Positions 24,136 to 32,024 of a stretch of DNA of 64,000 nucleotides are shown here, piece after piece. The notes below the pieces were generated by a model. It made no database searches, was not told where the DNA came from, and saw only the letters and a program-made list of their open reading frames with translations. The stretch covers positions 184,684 to 248,683 of the forward strand of contig JAJYYK010000003.1 of assembly GCA_021801025.1 (NCBI GenBank). Direction: 5' to 3'. The translations under genes and the position numbers were made by a program. The stretch's first letter is position 1. The number at the start of each line of letters is the position of its first letter. The stretch is from Pseudomonadota bacterium (GTDB lineage: Bacteria; Pseudomonadota; Gammaproteobacteria; Burkholderiales; Sulfuriferulaceae).

Positions 24136-26430
24136 TCAGTCGTCCGCGTAGGGGGTGTAGTCTGGAGTGGGCGGCGCCTTGAGGCCGATCCCACGAAACC
24201 CGCGCAAACCCGTGCCATTGCGCCATTTCTCGATTCCCCGGGTAATGAGCAGATCGGAAAACCGCCGCTGCATGCCGACGAATTCGCCTGATGCATCACA
24301 CCACTGCTTCCAGTCGTTGAAGAGTTCGGCAGTGAGCGACTTTGCGTTTGCGGCAAATACGCAGTTTTCTTCCAGCCAGCGGCCGACGGCATCCTCCGCC
24401 TCGAAATACTCGTCGGTCGCCGATACCACGCTCTCCGGCGGATTGAGGCCGTCACGCTGCCACGCGAGGCAACCCTGAACCGCCCAAGCGAGAATCCCGT
24501 CGCGCTCGGCCATCAATTTCTGCTGCAGGTGCTTGTCACGCCGCTCGGGCGGAATCGTCACCGTGAACGGAATCAGGTGCAGCCGCCGCTTCATCGCTTC
24601 ATCGATATTGCGAATGGCCGGTTTGTGATTGCCTGCCACGAACAGTTTGAATTGCGGGAAGAACTCGAAAAAATCCTGCCGCATGAAGCGCGCCGAGATT
24701 TTGTCGCCACCGGTGAGGCTCTTGACCTTGGATTCCGCCCAGCGACGACCCTGCTCGGTCTCGATGCTGGACACGAGGCGCGCGCCGCGAAGGCCCGCCA
24801 TGTCGGTAGGATGCCGGTCGCTGCGCGTTTCCATGAAGGTGTCCATGGGCGCGTTGGTGGCATAATTCCCCAGGATGCTGGCGAGCGTATTCAGGAGTAC
24901 CGACTTGCCGTTGGCCCCCGTACCGTAGAGGAAGAACAGCGCGTGCTCGCGGGTGGAGCCGGTGAGCGCATAACCTGCCATACGCTGCAGGTAGGCCTGC
25001 AGTGCTGGATCGCCTCCGGTGACCTCGTCGAGAAACTTCCGCCAGGTCGGGCAATCGCCGCGTGGTGTGGCAGTGGTGATCCTGGTCATGCGGTCGGCCC
25101 GGTCGTGCGGGCGGCTCCTCCCCGTCTTGAGATCCACCACGCTCCCCGGCGTGTTGAGCGCCCAGGGGTCGGCATCCCATTCCTCGGTGGTGGCCGCATG
25201 CCGGCGATCGACCTTGGCCAGTCGTTCGACGCCTCCCACCGTGCCGGATGAGGCGAGTTTCGCGGCAACCTTCGGATTGCTGGATCTGACGGCCGCCTGG
25301 CGGCAGACATGCCGGATGAGATCAGTCGCTGCCAGCGTGTCCTCAGTGCGCCAGCGTTGCCCATCCCATACCATCCACTTGCCCCAGGCGGCCACATAGC
25401 GCCAGTCCTGGTGATAGCGGCGGGTGAAGGACAGCGCCAGGGAGTCTTCGGTCCCCCACACGCTTTCTTCCGCCGGACCGTCATGATAGGTAATCTCGGC
25501 GAGCAGATCTTCCTCGCCAAGCTGCACCTGCAGGCGCGGGCCCTGGGCAATAAATCCTGCTATATCGAACCCTTCGGCTCGGGCATCGGCCGCATCCCAG
25601 CCGACCGGGGCATCTTCGGGCGGATAGAGAATATGGCAGCTCGTGGCACCCGTCATGAGCAGGGCTTGTGACGCGCGATCGGCATACTCCCAACCCGGCT
25701 TGTCTCGGTCCGGCCAGATCAGGACCTGTTTGCCGGAAAGCGGCGCCCAGTCGGTCTTGTCCACCGGGGCATTGGCGCCGTGCATCGCCGTCGTGGCACA
25801 GATCGCCATGTCGATCAGCACTTGCGCGCATTTCTCGCCTTCGACCAGAATCACCTGGCTGGATTGCACGATGCCCGGCTGGTTATAGAGCGGTCGGGGC
25901 TCGGGTGGCGCCATCTTGCGCCGTTTGGCGTCCCAGGGCCGGAACTCCTTGTTGCGTCCGGGCGGATCGTAACGGTAAACCACGGCGAGCAGTTTGCCCT
26001 CGGCATCGCAGTAATCCCACTTTGCGGTGGCAGGCCCAAGATCGTCGATGGGTGCTTGCTTCTTGGCCTTACGTTCAGGCGTCGATCGCGAGCATCCGAG
26101 CAGATTGGATGCCTCGCTGAGTACACGAGGAAAGTCGGTATGGATGTTGGCCCCGATGTAGGCAGCAATCAGGGCGAAGATGTCACCACCGTCGCCCGTT
26201 GCGTGATCGATCCATAATCCGGCCTTTTCGCCATGGAGGACGATCTCCAGGCTATCGCCCGAACTACCTAGCGCATCGCCGATGTGAAATTTATTGTGAC
26301 GCTTTTTTCCATCGGGAAACAGAGTGAACAGCACGGACTCCAATTGGGTGAGTAACGCCTGCCGAATCTCCACGCGATCTTTCTCGTGCACATGGCACGG
26401 TTGAGTCGTCGCGTCGTTAAAATCCATCAT
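24136..26430 (-). CDS. Phage primase-helicase (Toprim-like plus D5/SF3-type ATPase)
   Basis: A 764-aa replication protein. Residues about 190-285 look like a Toprim domain (VILVEGEKCAQVL and VLIWPDRDKPGWEYADRA). A linker is followed by a P4/D5-type N-terminal region (about 410-500) and an SF3-like helicase with Walker A GTGANGKS at 503-510, followed by SARFMRQDFFEFFPQFKLFV and GNHKPAIRNIDEAMKRRLHL. This fusion makes primers and unwinds the phage origin. The start ATG overlaps the upstream gene stop (ATGA). Confidence 0.9.
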   Translation of the reverse strand: MMDFNDATTQPCHVHEKDRVEIRQALLTQLESVLFTLFPDGKKRHNKFHIGDALGSSGDSLEIVLHGEKAGLWIDHATGDGGDIFALIAAYIGANIHTDFPRVLSEASNLLGCSRSTPERKAKKQAPIDDLGPATAKWDYCDAEGKLLAVVYRYDPPGRNKEFRPWDAKRRKMAPPEPRPLYNQPGIVQSSQVILVEGEKCAQVLIDMAICATTAMHGANAPVDKTDWAPLSGKQVLIWPDRDKPGWEYADRASQALLMTGATSCHILYPPEDAPVGWDAADARAEGFDIAGFIAQGPRLQVQLGEEDLLAEITYHDGPAEESVWGTEDSLALSFTRRYHQDWRYVAAWGKWMVWDGQRWRTEDTLAATDLIRHVCRQAAVRSSNPKVAAKLASSGTVGGVERLAKVDRRHAATTEEWDADPWALNTPGSVVDLKTGRSRPHDRADRMTRITTATPRGDCPTWRKFLDEVTGGDPALQAYLQRMAGYALTGSTREHALFFLYGTGANGKSVLLNTLASILGNYATNAPMDTFMETRSDRHPTDMAGLRGARLVSSIETEQGRRWAESKVKSLTGGDKISARFMRQDFFEFFPQFKLFVAGNHKPAIRNIDEAMKRRLHLIPFTVTIPPERRDKHLQQKLMAERDGILAWAVQGCLAWQRDGLNPPESVVSATDEYFEAEDAVGRWLEENCVFAANAKSLTAELFNDWKQWCDASGEFVGMQRRFSDLLITRGIEKWRNGTGLRGFRGIGLKAPPTPDYTPYADD

Positions 26431-26762
26431 CTTGCACCTGGCTTTCTGATTCGTTTTTTAGGTTTTTGGATTTTCTGCGTAGTGAGATAGCGCGTCCGGC
26501 GTGCCACATCCCTGACAAATTCCGGGTTGATGTCGACAAGATCGGTGAAGAAGTCGAGACGTCTGCTCTGCAAAAATTCATAGGCTCTGCGCCGGAGATA
26601 ATCGTCAGATGAGATGGCATCGGCCATTGCCTGACAGATCATTGCCACGATCAGCTTGGCCTCTGGCACCGGTGCGAACACATGGCGCAAAAGCATGCGT
26701 TCGATGATGCGTATCCCGACGAGAGGCCGGTTCGGATGCGTGGGAATGAGTGCTGCGTTCAT
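26427..26762 (-). CDS. Small phage protein, function unknown
   Basis: A 111-aa protein with a helical, Arg-rich middle (PEAKLIVAMICQAMADAISS, then DYLRRRAYEFLQSRRLDFFT) and a strongly basic C-terminus. I recall similar proteins directly before phage primase genes but no tested role; it may help primase or bind DNA. Its ATG is 51 nt from the divergent BrnT ATG, so the two promoters overlap. Confidence 0.68.
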   Translation of the reverse strand: MNAALIPTHPNRPLVGIRIIERMLLRHVFAPVPEAKLIVAMICQAMADAISSDDYLRRRAYEFLQSRRLDFFTDLVDINPEFVRDVARRTRYLTTQKIQKPKKRIRKPGAR

Positions 26763-26777
26763 ACCATACCTCCCATC

Positions 26778-26809
26778 TTGCTATCTATAGTCCAATGAAC
26801 TACTATTGG
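26778..26809 (+). promoter_or_regulatory. brnT promoter with inverted-repeat operator
   Basis: A -35 TTGCTA (26778-26783), 17-nt spacer and -10 TACTAT (26801-26806) put the transcription start at or next to the ATG at 26813, so the toxin mRNA may be leaderless. CCAAT (26792-26796) and ATTGG (26805-26809) form an inverted repeat over the spacer and -10, a likely operator for the antitoxin. Confidence 0.5.
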
Positions 26810-26812
26810 TGC

Positions 26813-27094
26813 ATGGAATTTGAATGGGATGAAGCCAAAAACGAGGATTGCGTGCGAACGCGCCGGTTTAACTTTGCCTACGCGGCGCGAGCTTTCTTTG
26901 ATCCTGACCGGATCGTTGAAGCCGATACTCGCCATAGCTATGATGAAGATCGCTACAGACTGATGGGCAAGATCGATGATCGAGTCTTTATCGTGATCTA
27001 CACGCCACGCAACGAATTCATTCGCATCATTTCGGCACGTAAGGCAAACCAACGAGAGATCAGATACTATGAAGACTGTACGCGTGAAGATTGA
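26813..27094 (+). CDS. brnT: BrnT family toxin
   Basis: A 93-aa protein starting MEFEWDEAKNEDCVRTRRFN, the classic BrnT N-terminus, with the catalytic-region patterns FDPDRIVEADTRHSYDEDRY and IISARKANQREIRYYE. BrnT is a RelE-fold ribonuclease. Upstream in-frame ATGs at 26750 and 26795 would lie before the -10 box, so 26813 is chosen. It overlaps the antitoxin gene by 26 nt. The usual partner BrnA is a ribbon-helix-helix protein; here it is an XRE-type HTH protein. Confidence 0.85.
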   Translation: MEFEWDEAKNEDCVRTRRFNFAYAARAFFDPDRIVEADTRHSYDEDRYRLMGKIDDRVFIVIYTPRNEFIRIISARKANQREIRYYEDCTRED

Positions 27095-27404
27095 CCCGAC
27101 ACAGCCTGCGACTTTGGCTGCGGGATGGATTGATCCGGCTGGTGTGGATGCTACCTCCGAGGAAGACATTGCCAGGCAAGCGGCAGCTGACGATGCCGAA
27201 GCCATGCAGGACGCGGCAAAGTTCGCACGCCGCGTGCGTAAACGTCTCGGATTGAGCCAGTTGGAGTTTTCACATCGGATCAATGTTTCTCTGGAAACCA
27301 TCCGCAATTGGGAGCAGGGCAAGCGTTGCCCGACAGGCGCAGCCAAGGCGTTGCTGAAAGTGCTCGACAAAGCCCCGGAGGCTGCGCTGTCCGCTTTGAG
27401 ATGA
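27069..27404 (+). CDS. XRE-type HTH antitoxin partner of BrnT
   Basis: A 111-aa protein. The C-terminal half is an XRE helix-turn-helix (RVRKRLGLSQLEFSHRINVS followed by LETIRNWEQGKRCPTGAAKA). The acidic N-terminal half (VDATSEEDIARQAAADDAEA) probably wraps the toxin. It overlaps brnT, so the pair is co-translated. HTH partners instead of BrnA exist in other BrnT loci. It would autorepress through the CCAAT/ATTGG repeat. Confidence 0.78.
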   Translation: MKTVRVKIDPTQPATLAAGWIDPAGVDATSEEDIARQAAADDAEAMQDAAKFARRVRKRLGLSQLEFSHRINVSLETIRNWEQGKRCPTGAAKALLKVLDKAPEAALSALR

Positions 27405-27423
27405 TGTCGAAGGCGGTGCATGT

Positions 27424-28200
27424 TCATGCCGCACCTCCGTTTGCATCCGTGGTCCAGCAGCGATCTAGCCAACTGCAAAACTTGCACTCGAAATGTGTGG
27501 CATCGCTGAATGATCGCGGCAGCAGTTCGCCGTGCTCGGTGGCCGTGATGATTTTGACGGCTCGATCTGATGCTCGTTGCGCCAGCACCGCATCGAACGC
27601 AATCAGTTCAAACCACAGTTCCTGTGTGTCCTTGTTGATAGCGGTGAAGATCGCCGGATTGCGGCTGATGCCTTCGACCGTGGATTCCATGTATGCCTGG
27701 TAGGTCGCCATCTGTGCGGCATAGACCGGCTTGGCCACCGACACGCCGCGCTTCACACAATCGCGCCAGTTCTGCGCGTTCATGGTCTTGCACTCCCACA
27801 GCATCGGGAATGTCCAGCCGAGATCGGCAGGCGCACTCATCACAATGCCGTCGACATGTCCCTGGATCAGCCCGTCGCATACCGAGAAACCGAATTGGCC
27901 ACCCGAACGGGTGCGTGTATGCAAATCGAAACCGGCCAAGCGCAACCAGCGGATCGCCAGATCTTCCAGCACATGCCCCACCTCGAATATCCGCAGAACC
28001 CGACCATTGAATTCCTGTCCAGAATCGGCAGGGGCCCCTGCAAACTCGTACTGCAGTGCCCGATCGCAGGCGACACCGAGACGGGATGCGCCGAGATAGG
28101 TGCGACGAGGTTGTTCGGCATGCTCGGTGACAAGCGCCGCATCGATATGCGCGGTTACAACTTCGTGAGCCTTGGGGCGGTGGTTGAAATCCAGCATCAT
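27424..28200 (-). CDS. PD-(D/E)XK nuclease with four-Cys (Fe-S) signature, Cas4/RecB-like
   Basis: A 258-aa protein. Active-site residues are visible: GHVDGIV (Asp) and MLWECKTMN (Glu-x-Lys), with a downstream AAQMATYQAYME helix (QxxxY motif). Cys in SRLGVACDRAL near residue 49 plus the C-terminal FECKFCSWLDRCW provide four cysteines, the arrangement that holds an Fe-S cluster in Cas4/AddB-type nucleases. It is probably the 5'-3' exonuclease of the phage recombination module, working with the Sak4-like ATPase two genes upstream. Confidence 0.83.
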   Translation of the reverse strand: MMLDFNHRPKAHEVVTAHIDAALVTEHAEQPRRTYLGASRLGVACDRALQYEFAGAPADSGQEFNGRVLRIFEVGHVLEDLAIRWLRLAGFDLHTRTRSGGQFGFSVCDGLIQGHVDGIVMSAPADLGWTFPMLWECKTMNAQNWRDCVKRGVSVAKPVYAAQMATYQAYMESTVEGISRNPAIFTAINKDTQELWFELIAFDAVLAQRASDRAVKIITATEHGELLPRSFSDATHFECKFCSWLDRCWTTDANGGAA

Positions 28201-28673
28201 GCACCGCCTTTCTGCGAATGAGATTTATCCCACGGCAAGTCGCTTTCGAGATCGGCGAATGGGTTCTGCACCACATTCGGTAAGCCCCGCACGGCAGGAA
28301 ATGCCGTCGAGGCATGCTGTTTGGCCATGACGTCGGTAAAGCAGGTGACGATCGCGTCGCACACCTTGAGCGCCTCGGACTCAGAATACTGGCCGAGCGG
28401 TTTGTCGAAGCCAATCTCGCCAGCCGCTTCGCCAAATGACTTGAGGCAACGGCGGATCGCCGCTTGCTCGTATTCGGTTGCATCAATCATGGGGCGCTCC
28501 TTTCCCTTGTCTTCCGCGTTGATGCGCAGGTGGTAGAACCGATGGAATGCGTCCTGACACCGCTTTGAGCAGAACACCCAGTCGACCGGGTAGCGCCGGG
28601 GATCGGCGATGGAATACCGCGTGTCGGTGATTCCAAAGCCACGCGCCTCGCGTGAACATATCCAGCATTTCAT
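28197..28673 (-). CDS. Zinc-motif phage protein with DUF6511-like C-terminal part
   Basis: A 158-aa protein starting MKCWICSREARGFGITDTRY. The N-terminal CxxC plus VFCSKRCQDAFHRFYH gives four Cys and nearby His, a treble-clef/MYM-like zinc finger. The C-terminal part (ATEYEQAAIRRCLKSFGEAA, then KVCDAIVTCFTDVMAK) resembles a domain I recall as DUF6511. The start at 28673 follows GGGGG; a longer frame to 28775 overlaps the preceding gene. It sits inside the recombination block and may bind DNA or the nuclease. Confidence 0.65.
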   Translation of the reverse strand: MKCWICSREARGFGITDTRYSIADPRRYPVDWVFCSKRCQDAFHRFYHLRINAEDKGKERPMIDATEYEQAAIRRCLKSFGEAAGEIGFDKPLGQYSESEALKVCDAIVTCFTDVMAKQHASTAFPAVRGLPNVVQNPFADLESDLPWDKSHSQKGGA

Positions 28674-28680
28674 TTCCCCC

Positions 28681-29301
28681 TCACTGTGCCCAGGCGGGTT
28701 TGCTGGTTGAGGTTGGGCGCTGCGGGGCTGCATAGGCTGGGGCTGCTTGCGCCGGCGCTCCGGAACTGCCGCCACCGCTCGGCACTTTGGAAGGCACTCC
28801 CATCAAAGCCGCGTAGTCATTATGATCAGGCTCAATGGCCAGCTTGATCACGTTGCGGTTTTCGCCCTTGCTGTCCTTCTCCACATCAATGCGTGCGACG
28901 AACTCGATGCCGTCCAACGCCGCGAAACTCGCAATGCGGCGGACGTTCTGTGCATCGGGTGAGAGGTCAGATGGCAGCACGCCATAGGCCGAGTTGAGCA
29001 CTGCACGAATGAAGGTGCGGCCCATGTTGGCCCAGGTATCCCCCTTGGGAGAGTGGAGGCCGATGTTGCTCCACAGCTTGCGTTTGGCATATTCCCCGTC
29101 CAGCACCACGAATTCGGCGGCAAGATAGACCGAGCCGGTGTCGAAGCTCTCGGTGGCATAACCGTCGGTCCAGCCGCGTGCAATATCATCATGGCCGCCC
29201 GGTTTGATTGACATCCGCACGCGTGCGAGTGTGCCTTTCGGGATCAGGTCGAAGGAGGTTTGCTGTTCAGCATCGTTGAAATCGTTCCAGTTCATGCTCA
29301 T
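28681..29301 (-). CDS. DUF669-like, probable ssDNA-binding protein of phage recombination module
   Basis: A 206-aa protein starting MSMNWNDFNDAEQQTSFDLI, with the pattern PKGTLARVRMSIKPGG and YLAAEFVVLDGEYAKRKLWS, then GIEFVARIDVEKDSKGENRN. This looks like a beta-barrel protein of the DUF669 type. It ends in a flexible Gly/Ala/Pro tail (GGGSSGAPAQAAPAYAAPQR) typical of ssDNA-binding proteins, though the tip is not acidic. Synteny with Sak4 and an exonuclease supports the role. Confidence 0.68.
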   Translation of the reverse strand: MSMNWNDFNDAEQQTSFDLIPKGTLARVRMSIKPGGHDDIARGWTDGYATESFDTGSVYLAAEFVVLDGEYAKRKLWSNIGLHSPKGDTWANMGRTFIRAVLNSAYGVLPSDLSPDAQNVRRIASFAALDGIEFVARIDVEKDSKGENRNVIKLAIEPDHNDYAALMGVPSKVPSGGGSSGAPAQAAPAYAAPQRPTSTSKPAWAQ

Positions 29302-29304
29302 GAT

Positions 29305-30123
29305 CTATTCCTTTTCAGATGGTGTGGTGGTGGCCGCGCACTTGGCGATCAGCCGTCCGAGGTGGGGTTCTTCCTGCATGTCCAGGCGACCGGATCGGTC
29401 CTTGGCCGGGAATCCCCAGGGGTTGAGGGTGTGGCAGATGAAAGCGCGGTAGCTCGTTCCGTCTTCGGCCTTGAGTTCGGCAAGAGTCACGACTTCATCG
29501 ACGATGCCAGGGAGTTCGAGGGCAGTTTTGCTGCCCTCGATCTGCGGCACGAACACCTTCCGATTGAAATCGTCCAGTTTCTCGTCGAGGATGGCCACGA
29601 ACACCACATTCTTGCCGCGTGCATGCTGCAGGTGGGTGAGTGCGGTGATCATTTCCTGACCGAGCAGACCATAAGCTCCACGGCTGTCCGGCTTGCCGGT
29701 GCGCTCGGAATAGGCAGCAGGCTGCGCTTTTGCCCAAGTGAAACACAGGCGGGACAGCGCCGTGATCGAATCGCAGAAGTAGGTCTGGTATTTCGCCAAT
29801 TGCGCAGGATCGCCATAGGTCTGGCAGACATGATCGAAGTGCGCTTGTGAAAACGGTTGATCAGCAGGCAGCGCAGGATTGGGTTCTGCCAGGAACACCA
29901 CCAGATCACGGAATTCCGGCCAGGTACGCGGACGGATGGTGTCGCCGGACCAGTCGGCAACCGCCAAGTCACCTGCTTCCAGATCGATGAAAAGCGTGGT
30001 GTCGGTGCCTAGGGTCTTGAGCTGGGTGGTCTTGCCGATGCCGCTCTTGCCGAGCAGTGCCATCTTCACGCCACGCTTTTCGGCGCGGCGCTGATCGGCG
30101 GAGATGATAGGCAGGCTCATCAT
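29305..30123 (-). CDS. Sak4-like RecA-fold ATPase (phage recombinase)
   Basis: A 272-aa protein. Walker A is GKSGIGKTTQ at residues about 25-34, followed by TTLFIDLEAGDLAVADW (Walker-B-like) and KNVVFVAILDEKLDDF. Short single-domain RecA-fold proteins of this kind (Sak4/AAA_24) pair with an SSB and promote strand annealing in phages. The next genes are an SSB-like protein, a zinc protein and a nuclease, so this is the recombination operon. ATGA overlaps the Bro-N gene. Confidence 0.82.
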   Translation of the reverse strand: MMSLPIISADQRRAEKRGVKMALLGKSGIGKTTQLKTLGTDTTLFIDLEAGDLAVADWSGDTIRPRTWPEFRDLVVFLAEPNPALPADQPFSQAHFDHVCQTYGDPAQLAKYQTYFCDSITALSRLCFTWAKAQPAAYSERTGKPDSRGAYGLLGQEMITALTHLQHARGKNVVFVAILDEKLDDFNRKVFVPQIEGSKTALELPGIVDEVVTLAELKAEDGTSYRAFICHTLNPWGFPAKDRSGRLDMQEEPHLGRLIAKCAATTTPSEKE

Positions 30124-30869
30124 GCGGCCTCCCTGATCACGTCACACACTTCCGGATTCCAGAGAATCTGATAACCGGAATGACCATTTCTGGAATACGG
30201 CAGCGCCTCAGCCCAGCGTTTGCCGGACTCGGTCAGTTCCCACTCGTCGCGGTCATTTTTGAACTGGAAGCCGTGCGATTGCAGACGCAGATTGGCGGTG
30301 CGAGCCGACAATCCCAGGCGCTCACCGAGTTGCGTCGGATTGAGGCTGCAGATCGGCTCTTGGGACACCGGCAGCGCGCGCCGCATTTGCTCAATGGCCA
30401 GCCCCGTGTTGTCGTGGATGCAGGTGAGCGTGGCAGCCATGGCGATGCCAGCTTTAACGCCTGGGACTCTGGCAACCGCTTCCCCGATCATCAGAATGGC
30501 ATGCACGCGATCCTGGGTCGGCGCAGGCAGTGCGGCGACCGAGCCGGGCGCTGCATAACTTCCGGTCTTGCGGATCGATGGCAGCACCTCGTGCGTGACC
30601 CAGCGCTTGAAGCGCTTGGCTTCGGGTTTGCGGCTACCCAGCACGAGATTGAAAAGCCCGGACTCGCTGACGACAGTCATCTCCTGCACTCCACCAGGGG
30701 TGTGAATTGAACTCACACCCTTTTCGTCATCATCCAGGCGCTCTAGCGCTTTGCGGTCCAGGTGCAGTGTGGAAAGCAGGTCTGCTGCGACGAACAACGG
30801 CTCACCGTTCTGGTCGATGACCACGCGAACGTCATGCGACTCAAAATCAAAGGCAACGATCTGATTCAT
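30120..30869 (-). CDS. Bro-N domain antirepressor-like phage protein
   Basis: A 249-aa protein starting MNQIVAFDFESHDVRVVIDQ. Residues about 1-110 are a Bro-N domain: GEPLFVAADLLSTLHLDRKA, VSESGLFNLVLGSRKPEAKR, then FKRWVTHEVLPSIRKTGSY. The C-terminal part has an HTH-like segment (NPTQLGERLGLSARTANLRL). A GGAGG site precedes the ATG at 30869, which overlaps the upstream stop. Bro-N proteins often act as antirepressors or DNA-binding regulators of the lytic switch. Confidence 0.85.
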   Translation of the reverse strand: MNQIVAFDFESHDVRVVIDQNGEPLFVAADLLSTLHLDRKALERLDDDEKGVSSIHTPGGVQEMTVVSESGLFNLVLGSRKPEAKRFKRWVTHEVLPSIRKTGSYAAPGSVAALPAPTQDRVHAILMIGEAVARVPGVKAGIAMAATLTCIHDNTGLAIEQMRRALPVSQEPICSLNPTQLGERLGLSARTANLRLQSHGFQFKNDRDEWELTESGKRWAEALPYSRNGHSGYQILWNPEVCDVIREAA

Positions 30870-31156
30870 TTCGTCACCTCCGCAGCGATCAGGTTGACGG
30901 TGTCGGAGCCGAGGCAACGATGCTCGCGAGCCAGGTTGTATAGGCGTTCCAGCGCGCCGCGACGGGCGTGGATGGCAGAGCTTTCGGCTTGCAGCAGTTG
31001 CATGGCGAATGCAACTTCATCCAGTGTCGTGTCGACCAATTCCTTGTCGATGATGTCGCCCGCGCGATCCTGGAACTTGATCGTGGTGGGCAGGCTGTCG
31101 CCATAAACAGAGCCGATTTTCTTTTGCAGGACTTGATGCAGGGTTGAGGTTTTCAT
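30866..31156 (-). CDS. Small early phage protein, function unknown
   Basis: A 96-aa protein, helical and charged (VDTTLDEVAFAMQLLQAESS followed by AIHARRGALERLYNLAREHR). It overlaps both neighbours by ATGA, so it is part of the early operon. I recall no function. The N-terminus MKTSTLHQVLQKKIGSVYGD is soluble with no signal peptide. Confidence 0.62.
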   Translation of the reverse strand: MKTSTLHQVLQKKIGSVYGDSLPTTIKFQDRAGDIIDKELVDTTLDEVAFAMQLLQAESSAIHARRGALERLYNLAREHRCLGSDTVNLIAAEVTK

Positions 31157-31632
31157 GCTGGGTTCTCCTGTACGAGGGCGAGGCGATAGCTGGCTTTGCC
31201 GGGTTTGACGGTGCGTGCCTTGGCGAACGACTCCTTGAGCATTGCCGGCCAGGCGTTGAACTTGGTTTCAGAAACGCGATAGGAGATATCGACGTACTCG
31301 GTCGGGTTCTCGCCACCATCGGCGATGCGGCCAACGATCTCGGCGAGGCGCTGTTGATCCCATTCAACCCGCTTGGGTAACTCGGCGGTGATGCGCACAT
31401 GGCCGTCGTCGAAATGCACGACACCGGTATCTCTGCCGGCGGCAAGGCGCAGGGCATGGGTGTGATCGGCGTATTTAAGGTCCAGGGCTCGGTCGATATG
31501 CTCGACGATGGCCTTGGCGGCAGAAAGCAGATCAGCCGCATTATTTTTGAGTTGAAACAACGACTCGCTGGATTTCTGGGCAATTTCACCGGCTGGCGTA
31601 GCCAGCACTTGGTCGGGGGTAAGGTGGCTCAT
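31153..31632 (-). CDS. Early phage protein, function unknown
   Basis: A 159-aa protein: a helical N-terminal half (LFQLKNNAADLLSAAKAIVE) and a more structured C-terminal half with VEWDQQRLAEIVGRIADGGE and FNAWPAMLKESFAKARTVKP. Similar proteins are common before Sak4/Bro-N modules, which I recall without function. It overlaps the HTH gene upstream and the 96-aa gene downstream by 4 nt. Confidence 0.65.
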   Translation of the reverse strand: MSHLTPDQVLATPAGEIAQKSSESLFQLKNNAADLLSAAKAIVEHIDRALDLKYADHTHALRLAAGRDTGVVHFDDGHVRITAELPKRVEWDQQRLAEIVGRIADGGENPTEYVDISYRVSETKFNAWPAMLKESFAKARTVKPGKASYRLALVQENPA

Positions 31633-31841
31633 ACCGCACCTCCCGCATTGACGCGCTCGGACGTGCTCCTGCGCAGACTCTCGGACTCGAAGTTTTCGAT
31701 GTCCTCAAGGCGATAGAGAACACGGCCTTGCAGTTTCAGAAAGACCGGGCCGATTCCTTCGGACCTCCAGCGTTCCAGGGTGGCTTCGCTGACGTCCCAT
31801 CGATCGGCCAATTGGCGTTGGTTGAGGTGTTTGATACTCAC
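31629..31841 (-). CDS. Excisionase/AlpA-like HTH protein
   Basis: A 70-aa MerR-like winged HTH: LNQRQLADRWDVSEATLERW then GPVFLKLQGRVLYRLEDIEN. This is the HTH_17 pattern of excisionases and AlpA activators. It is the first gene of the early operon. GGAGAA lies close upstream of its ATG. It might direct excision or activate early transcription. No tyrosine integrase partner is seen in this window. Confidence 0.8.
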   Translation of the reverse strand: MSIKHLNQRQLADRWDVSEATLERWRSEGIGPVFLKLQGRVLYRLEDIENFESESLRRSTSERVNAGGAV

Positions 31842-31895
31842 GTTTTTCTCCTTTCAAGTGATTGCGAAAACGTGAGGTCATTTTCAAATTCGGCC

Positions 31896-31938
31896 TGTAC
31901 GGGCGTCAGCCGCCGCCATGTACGGGCTGATGTACGGG
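31896..31938 (+). repeat. Three TGTACGGG direct repeats upstream of the early operon
   Basis: TGTACGGGC occurs at 31896-31904 and 31919-31927, and TGTACGGG at 31931-31938. They lie 55-97 nt upstream of the excisionase-like ATG, downstream of the terminator of the divergent island. They could be binding sites for the HTH protein or a repressor. Confidence 0.45.
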
Positions 31939-31974
31939 ATTAGCAAGAACGGGGAAAAACGGACTTCAGAGAGC

Positions 31975-31996
31975 AAAAAACCGCCCGAAGGCGGTT
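31975..31996 (-). terminator. Rho-independent terminator after the 335-aa gene
   Basis: On the minus strand AACCGCC-TTCG-GGCGGTT followed by TTTTTT. It lies 29 nt beyond the stop of the 32025-33032 gene and insulates the early phage operon from the island. The hairpin sequence is the same as at 13943-13965. Confidence 0.8.
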
Positions 31997-32024
31997 GTGC
32001 GTGGTGATAAAAGACGATGCTGGG

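Noticed and set aside
24529..25251. 240-aa plus-strand ORF
   Set aside because: Lies inside the primase-helicase gene on the opposite strand; no ribosome site or recognisable motif.
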